64,000 nucleotides of DNA from assembly GCF_029222705.1 (NCBI RefSeq), contig NZ_JARGZF010000001.1, positions 1,546,437 to 1,610,436 on the forward strand, written 5' to 3'. This DNA comes from Knoellia sp. p5-6-4. GTDB lineage: Bacteria > Actinomycetota > Actinomycetes > Actinomycetales > Dermatophilaceae. The position numbers were made by a program, and so were the translations under genes. Positions 60,870-64,000 of the stretch are shown here, in pieces (the first letter of the stretch is position 1; the number at the start of each line of letters is the position of its first letter). The notes beneath the pieces are model-generated. The model saw nothing but the letters and a program-made list of their open reading frames with translations. It did not search any database and was not told the DNA's origin.

Positions 60870-62345
60870 GTGAGCCTGGCCCCGGAGCAGCTCCTCAGCC
60901 GTGGCACAGCCCAGGGCAGGGGCGCCCTCGCCGCAGTGACCATTGGCTCGGGGGTCGCGATCCTCGACGGCACGGTGGTCTCGATCGCCCTGCCGACCAT
61001 CGGCCGCGAGCTCGACGCGTCGCTGGCCCAGCTGCAGTGGGTCGTCAACGGCTACATGCTCAGCCTGACCGGGCTGATCCTCGTCGGCGGGGCGCTTGGC
61101 GACCGGGCCGGCCGGCGGCGGGTCTACCTCGTGGGGGTGGCCTGGTTCGCCCTGGCGTCGCTGCTGTGTGCCGCAGCGCAGTCGCCCACGCAGCTCATCT
61201 GGGCCCGCGTGCTCCAGGGCGTCGGGGCCGCCCTGCTGACGCCCGGTGGCCTCGCCCTCATCCAGGGCAGCTTCCGCGAGGAGGACCGTGCCAGCGCGAT
61301 CGGCACGTGGGCCGGCCTGTCGGGCATCGCCGCCGCGGCCGGGCCGTTCGTGGGCGGCTGGCTGCTCGACCACGGCGGCTGGCGCAGCATCTTCGCCGTC
61401 AACCTGCCGCTCTGCGCCCTGGTGCTGTGGCTGTGCCGACGCTACGTGCCCGAGAGCCGCGACGAGGAGGCGGCCGGGCCGTTCGACGTCTGGGGCGCCG
61501 CCCTCGGGGCGACCGGCCTGGCCGCCCTCACCTATGCGCTGACCGCCAGCGGCGAGCAGGCCGGCGCCGCGACCTGGCTCACTGGCTTCGTGGCGGTTGC
61601 GCTGCTGGCGGCGTTCGTGGTGCGCCAGGCCCGCACCGCCTCGCCGCTCGTGCCGCTCGGCCTCTTCCGGTCGCGGGTGTTCTCCGCCGCCAACGGCATG
61701 ACCTTCCTCGTCTACGGCGCCCTGGCGGCGGTGCTGTTCTTCCTCGTCATCCAGCTGCAGGTCGTCTCCGGCTTCTCGCCGCTGCTCTCCGGCCTGGCCA
61801 GCGTGCCGATCACGGTCGCGCTGCTGCTCCTGTCGTCACGGCTCGCCGACCTCTCCAGCCGCATCGGCCCGCGGCTGCCCATGACCGTCGGCCCGATCGT
61901 CTGCGCCGCCGGGGTGCTGCTGCTGGTGCCGGTCGGCGAGGGCACCGAGTTCTGGACCGGGGTCATGCCCGGGATGACGGTGTTCGCGCTCGGCCTGGCC
62001 ATCCTGGTGGCTCCCCTCACCGCGACGGTGCTCGCCGCGGCACCCAACCGGTATGCCGGCGTGGCCAGTGGCGTGAACAACGCCGTCGCCCGCGCCGGCT
62101 CGCTCCTCGCGGTCGCGGCGCTGCCGCCGCTCGTCGGCCTGTCCGGCTCGGACTACACCCAGCCCGACGCGCTCACCGCGGGCTACCGGACGGCCCAGCT
62201 GGTGTGTGCCGTGCTGCTCACGGCCGGCGGCGTGGTGAGCTGGGTCGGCCTGCGTGGAACGCATGGGCGCGAGGCCGCTCCAGCCGAGGGGCCTCCGGCG
62301 GGCGTCGGCGATGGGTCCGGTGGCCAGGTGGACGGTCGGTCCTAG
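60870..62345 (+). CDS. MFS transporter, EmrB/QacA-like (DHA2)
   Basis: This 491-aa protein has 14 TM segments with the DHA2 motif AILDGTVVSIALPTIGRELDAS and motif A LGDRAGRRRVYLVG. It is a proton-driven exporter of unknown cargo. GACAAT lies 6 nt before the GTG at 60870, supporting a leaderless start; an ATG at 60828 is possible but lacks a ribosome site. Its stop overlaps the convergent hydrolase gene by 4 bp. Confidence 0.9.
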   Translation: MSLAPEQLLSRGTAQGRGALAAVTIGSGVAILDGTVVSIALPTIGRELDASLAQLQWVVNGYMLSLTGLILVGGALGDRAGRRRVYLVGVAWFALASLLCAAAQSPTQLIWARVLQGVGAALLTPGGLALIQGSFREEDRASAIGTWAGLSGIAAAAGPFVGGWLLDHGGWRSIFAVNLPLCALVLWLCRRYVPESRDEEAAGPFDVWGAALGATGLAALTYALTASGEQAGAATWLTGFVAVALLAAFVVRQARTASPLVPLGLFRSRVFSAANGMTFLVYGALAAVLFFLVIQLQVVSGFSPLLSGLASVPITVALLLLSSRLADLSSRIGPRLPMTVGPIVCAAGVLLLVPVGEGTEFWTGVMPGMTVFALGLAILVAPLTATVLAAAPNRYAGVASGVNNAVARAGSLLAVAALPPLVGLSGSDYTQPDALTAGYRTAQLVCAVLLTAGGVVSWVGLRGTHGREAAPAEGPPAGVGDGSGGQVDGRS

Positions 62346-62974
62346 GGTCGCTGCAGCCCGGCCTGCAGGCTCTCGGTCAGGAACTGCGCCGACTCGCGGT
62401 GCCACGCGCTGGCCTGCCGCAGCATGCTGTGGGTCTCCCCCTCCACGGCCCGCCAGGTCACGTCGACGCCGAGCGCAGCCATCGCCTCGGCCATCGCCTT
62501 GGCGTTGCGAGGCGAGGTGATCCGGTCGCGGGTGCCGTGCATGACCAGGGCCCGCAGCCCCGGGTGGCCCCTGGCGACGTCGCTGCGCTCCACCCACGGC
62601 GCGAGCGCGACGAGGGCCGCCACCCGGCGGTCGCCGGCGAGGCGGAACGCGACACGTCCGCCCATGGAGTGGCCGAGCAGGCCGAGGGGGACCCCGGGAT
62701 GACGCTCGGCGATCGTGTCGAGGGCCTCCTGGGCGTCCACCACGGGACTGGCTGCCGCCCCGTTCCAGCCGCGCACGGCATACCGGAGCATGGCCACGGA
62801 CAGCTCCCCGCGGCTCTCGGCGGCCAGAGTCCACGCGAAGGGCTTCATGCGCAGCACCGGCAGGTTCCACCAGCTGGTGGGCATGTGGCTCGAGCTCTTG
62901 CCGCCGTGGAGGACCAGCACGACCCCGCGGGGCTCCCTGGCCTCGTGGGTCCACCTCAGCTCGGGTGCGCTCAT
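62342..62974 (-). CDS. Small alpha/beta hydrolase (dienelactone-hydrolase-like)
   Basis: This 210-aa cytosolic hydrolase has VVLVLHGGKSSSH (oxyanion), the nucleophile elbow LLGHSMGGRVA, the acid Asp in MHGTRDRITSP and the His in EGETHSMLR. The ATG follows GGGAGGG. It lies 17 bp after the cutA gene and may be co-transcribed with it and dcd. The substrate is unknown. Confidence 0.87.
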   Translation of the reverse strand: MSAPELRWTHEAREPRGVVLVLHGGKSSSHMPTSWWNLPVLRMKPFAWTLAAESRGELSVAMLRYAVRGWNGAAASPVVDAQEALDTIAERHPGVPLGLLGHSMGGRVAFRLAGDRRVAALVALAPWVERSDVARGHPGLRALVMHGTRDRITSPRNAKAMAEAMAALGVDVTWRAVEGETHSMLRQASAWHRESAQFLTESLQAGLQRP

Positions 62975-62991
62975 GTCCCTCCCCTGCCTCC

Positions 62992-63339
62992 TCACGGCTC
63001 CCGGGGCGTCACCGACTCCCGCAGCCACGCGGCATACGGCGGTGCCGCCCCGGCAACCGGGACGGCCAGCACCTCAGGGTTGTCGTAGGGGTGTTCGGCG
63101 CGGACGCGGTCGCAGATGGGGTCGAACAGCTCTGCCGTCGTCTTGACCAGCAGCAGGTGCTCCTGCGCAGTCTCGACCTCGTCCTCCCACCAGTAGGTGG
63201 AGGTCATCGGGCCGAGCACCTGGGCGCACGCCGCCAGCCTGCCCTCGACGAGCGCGCGGGCCAGGGCCTGCGCCGTCTCGGCGTCGGGCGCGGCCACCCG
63301 CACCTCGATGAGCTCGCTCGGGTCGCCGCCGCCGGTCAT
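62992..63339 (-). CDS. cutA: Divalent-cation tolerance protein CutA
   Basis: This 115-aa protein has the ferredoxin-like trimeric CutA fold: ALARALVEGRLAACAQVLGPMTSTYWWEDEVETAQEHLLLVKT and VRAEHPYDNPEVLAVPV. These segments are diagnostic. CutA is a cytosolic trimer linked to metal tolerance with an uncertain role. It sits 24 bp after dcd. Confidence 0.94.
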   Translation of the reverse strand: MTGGGDPSELIEVRVAAPDAETAQALARALVEGRLAACAQVLGPMTSTYWWEDEVETAQEHLLLVKTTAELFDPICDRVRAEHPYDNPEVLAVPVAGAAPPYAAWLRESVTPREP

Positions 63340-63363
63340 GCCGTCTCCGCTCGCCGCGCTCGC

Positions 63364-63939
63364 CTAGAGCTCGGTGCGGTGAAAGCCCTGGAACGAGCGG
63401 CTGGCCGTGGGGCCCCGCTGGCCCTGGTAGTGCGAGCCGTACCTCGCGCTGCCGTAAGGGTTCTCGGCCGGCGAGGACAGCCGGAAGAAGCAGAGCTGAC
63501 CGATCTTCATGCCGGGCCAGAGGATGATCGGCAGGGTCGCGACGTTGGACAGCTCGAGGGTGACGTGGCCGGAGAAGCCGGGGTCGACGAAGCCGGCGGT
63601 CGCGTGGGTCATCAGGCCGAGCCGGCCGAGCGACGACTTGCCCTCGACGCGGGCGGCGAGGTCGTCGGGCAGGGTGACCGTCTCGAGCGTGGAGCCGAGG
63701 ACGAACTCGCCGGGGTGCAGCACGAAGCCGTCGTTGGGCTCGACCTCGACGAGCCGGGTGAGGTCGGGCTGGTCCTGAGAGGGGTCGATGACCGGGTACT
63801 TGTGGTTGTCGAACAGCCGGAAGAACTTGTCGAGCCGCACGTCGATCGACGACGGCTGGATCATCCCCGGGTCGTACGGCTCGAGCCGCACCCGGTCGGA
63901 GTCGATCTCGGCCTTGATGTCGCGGTCGCTCAGCAGCAC
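63364..63939 (-). CDS. dcd: dCTP deaminase (probably bifunctional dCTP deaminase/dUTPase)
   Basis: This 191-aa trimeric enzyme makes dUTP (or dUMP in bifunctional actinobacterial forms) from d[40 protein letters not shown], with the catalytic Glu just before GKSS, and [17 protein letters not shown] are family motifs. The GTG start gives [12 protein letters not shown]. There is no Shine-Dalgarno; GATAGC lies 8 nt upstream, so it may be leaderless. It heads the dcd-cutA-hydrolase run. Confidence 0.96.
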   Translation of the reverse strand: MLLSDRDIKAEIDSDRVRLEPYDPGMIQPSSIDVRLDKFFRLFDNHKYPVIDPSQDQPDLTRLVEVEPNDGFVLHPGEFVLGSTLETVTLPDDLAARVEGKSSLGRLGLMTHATAGFVDPGFSGHVTLELSNVATLPIILWPGMKIGQLCFFRLSSPAENPYGSARYGSHYQGQRGPTASRSFQGFHRTEL

Positions 63940-64000
63940 GGGGGAAGGCTATCGCGCAGCCTGTGCTCCGGTCGGGGCGGCGGGCCGATGTGTGGCCCAC

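Overview
The window is about 64 kb of very GC-rich, gene-dense chromosomal DNA from an actinobacterium. Supporting signs are GTP-dependent PEP carboxykinase, a FolP2-type pteroate synthase paralogue, an F420-type luciferase-like oxidoreductase, DUF1918/DUF1876/DUF2516/DUF6328 proteins and many GTG starts. Many genes have a -10-like hexamer only 5-8 nt before the start codon, suggesting leaderless mRNAs. The heptamer GTATGCC/GGCATAC recurs throughout and accounts for many of the TAT (Tyr) and ATA (Ile) codons. I infer a member of the Micrococcales, probably Intrasporangiaceae. I saw no prophage, IS element, CRISPR array or rRNA.

Layout. 1-10 kb: the N-terminus of an acyl-CoA synthetase, an SDR, a truncated immunity-protein-like remnant, a LolA-like protein with an ABC exporter divergent from a two-component system, an AlaT-type aminotransferase and a tandem fluoride-channel pair. 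10-16 kb: an APH-like pseudogene, GNAT, a 53-aa protein, tRNA-Arg(ACG), pckG and an uncharacterised Rossmann-like protein. 16-20.5 kb: a ribose/fructose-type sugar ABC operon ending in a universal stress protein, divergent from its LacI regulator, with two operators and overlapping promoters. 20.6-23.5 kb: a PhoP/PhoR-like two-component system behind three CACAG repeats spaced 11 bp.

23.8-31.2 kb: a translationally coupled four-gene operon (GH-like/GT2 fusion, ABC exporter, APH-like kinase, GT-B enzyme) converging on a UDP-glucuronate decarboxylase-like SDR. This is the best candidate for an undescribed surface-glycan system. 31-37 kb: an LLM oxidoreductase, tRNA-Ser(GCT) with a duplicated tail, an LCP ligase, a class B PBP and a cold-shock gene with a structured leader. 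37-44 kb: folP2-like, then a putrescine/beta-amino-acid-like catabolic cluster (DAO oxidase, class III aminotransferase, MmsA-like dehydrogenase) divergent from a MocR regulator.

44-50 kb: a DUF1918-DUF1876 fusion, an alpha/beta hydrolase, DUF2516, tRNA-Ser(TGA) with a second tail duplication, an MFS transporter, SGNH hydrolase, DUF6328 and YtxH-like proteins. 50-64 kb: cysK-cysE, a membrane Fe-S reductase, a large LuxR/AAA regulator, an OpuC-type osmoprotectant ABC operon, another MFS transporter, an alpha/beta hydrolase, CutA and dCTP deaminase. Start sites, promoters and operators were read by eye and are inferential.
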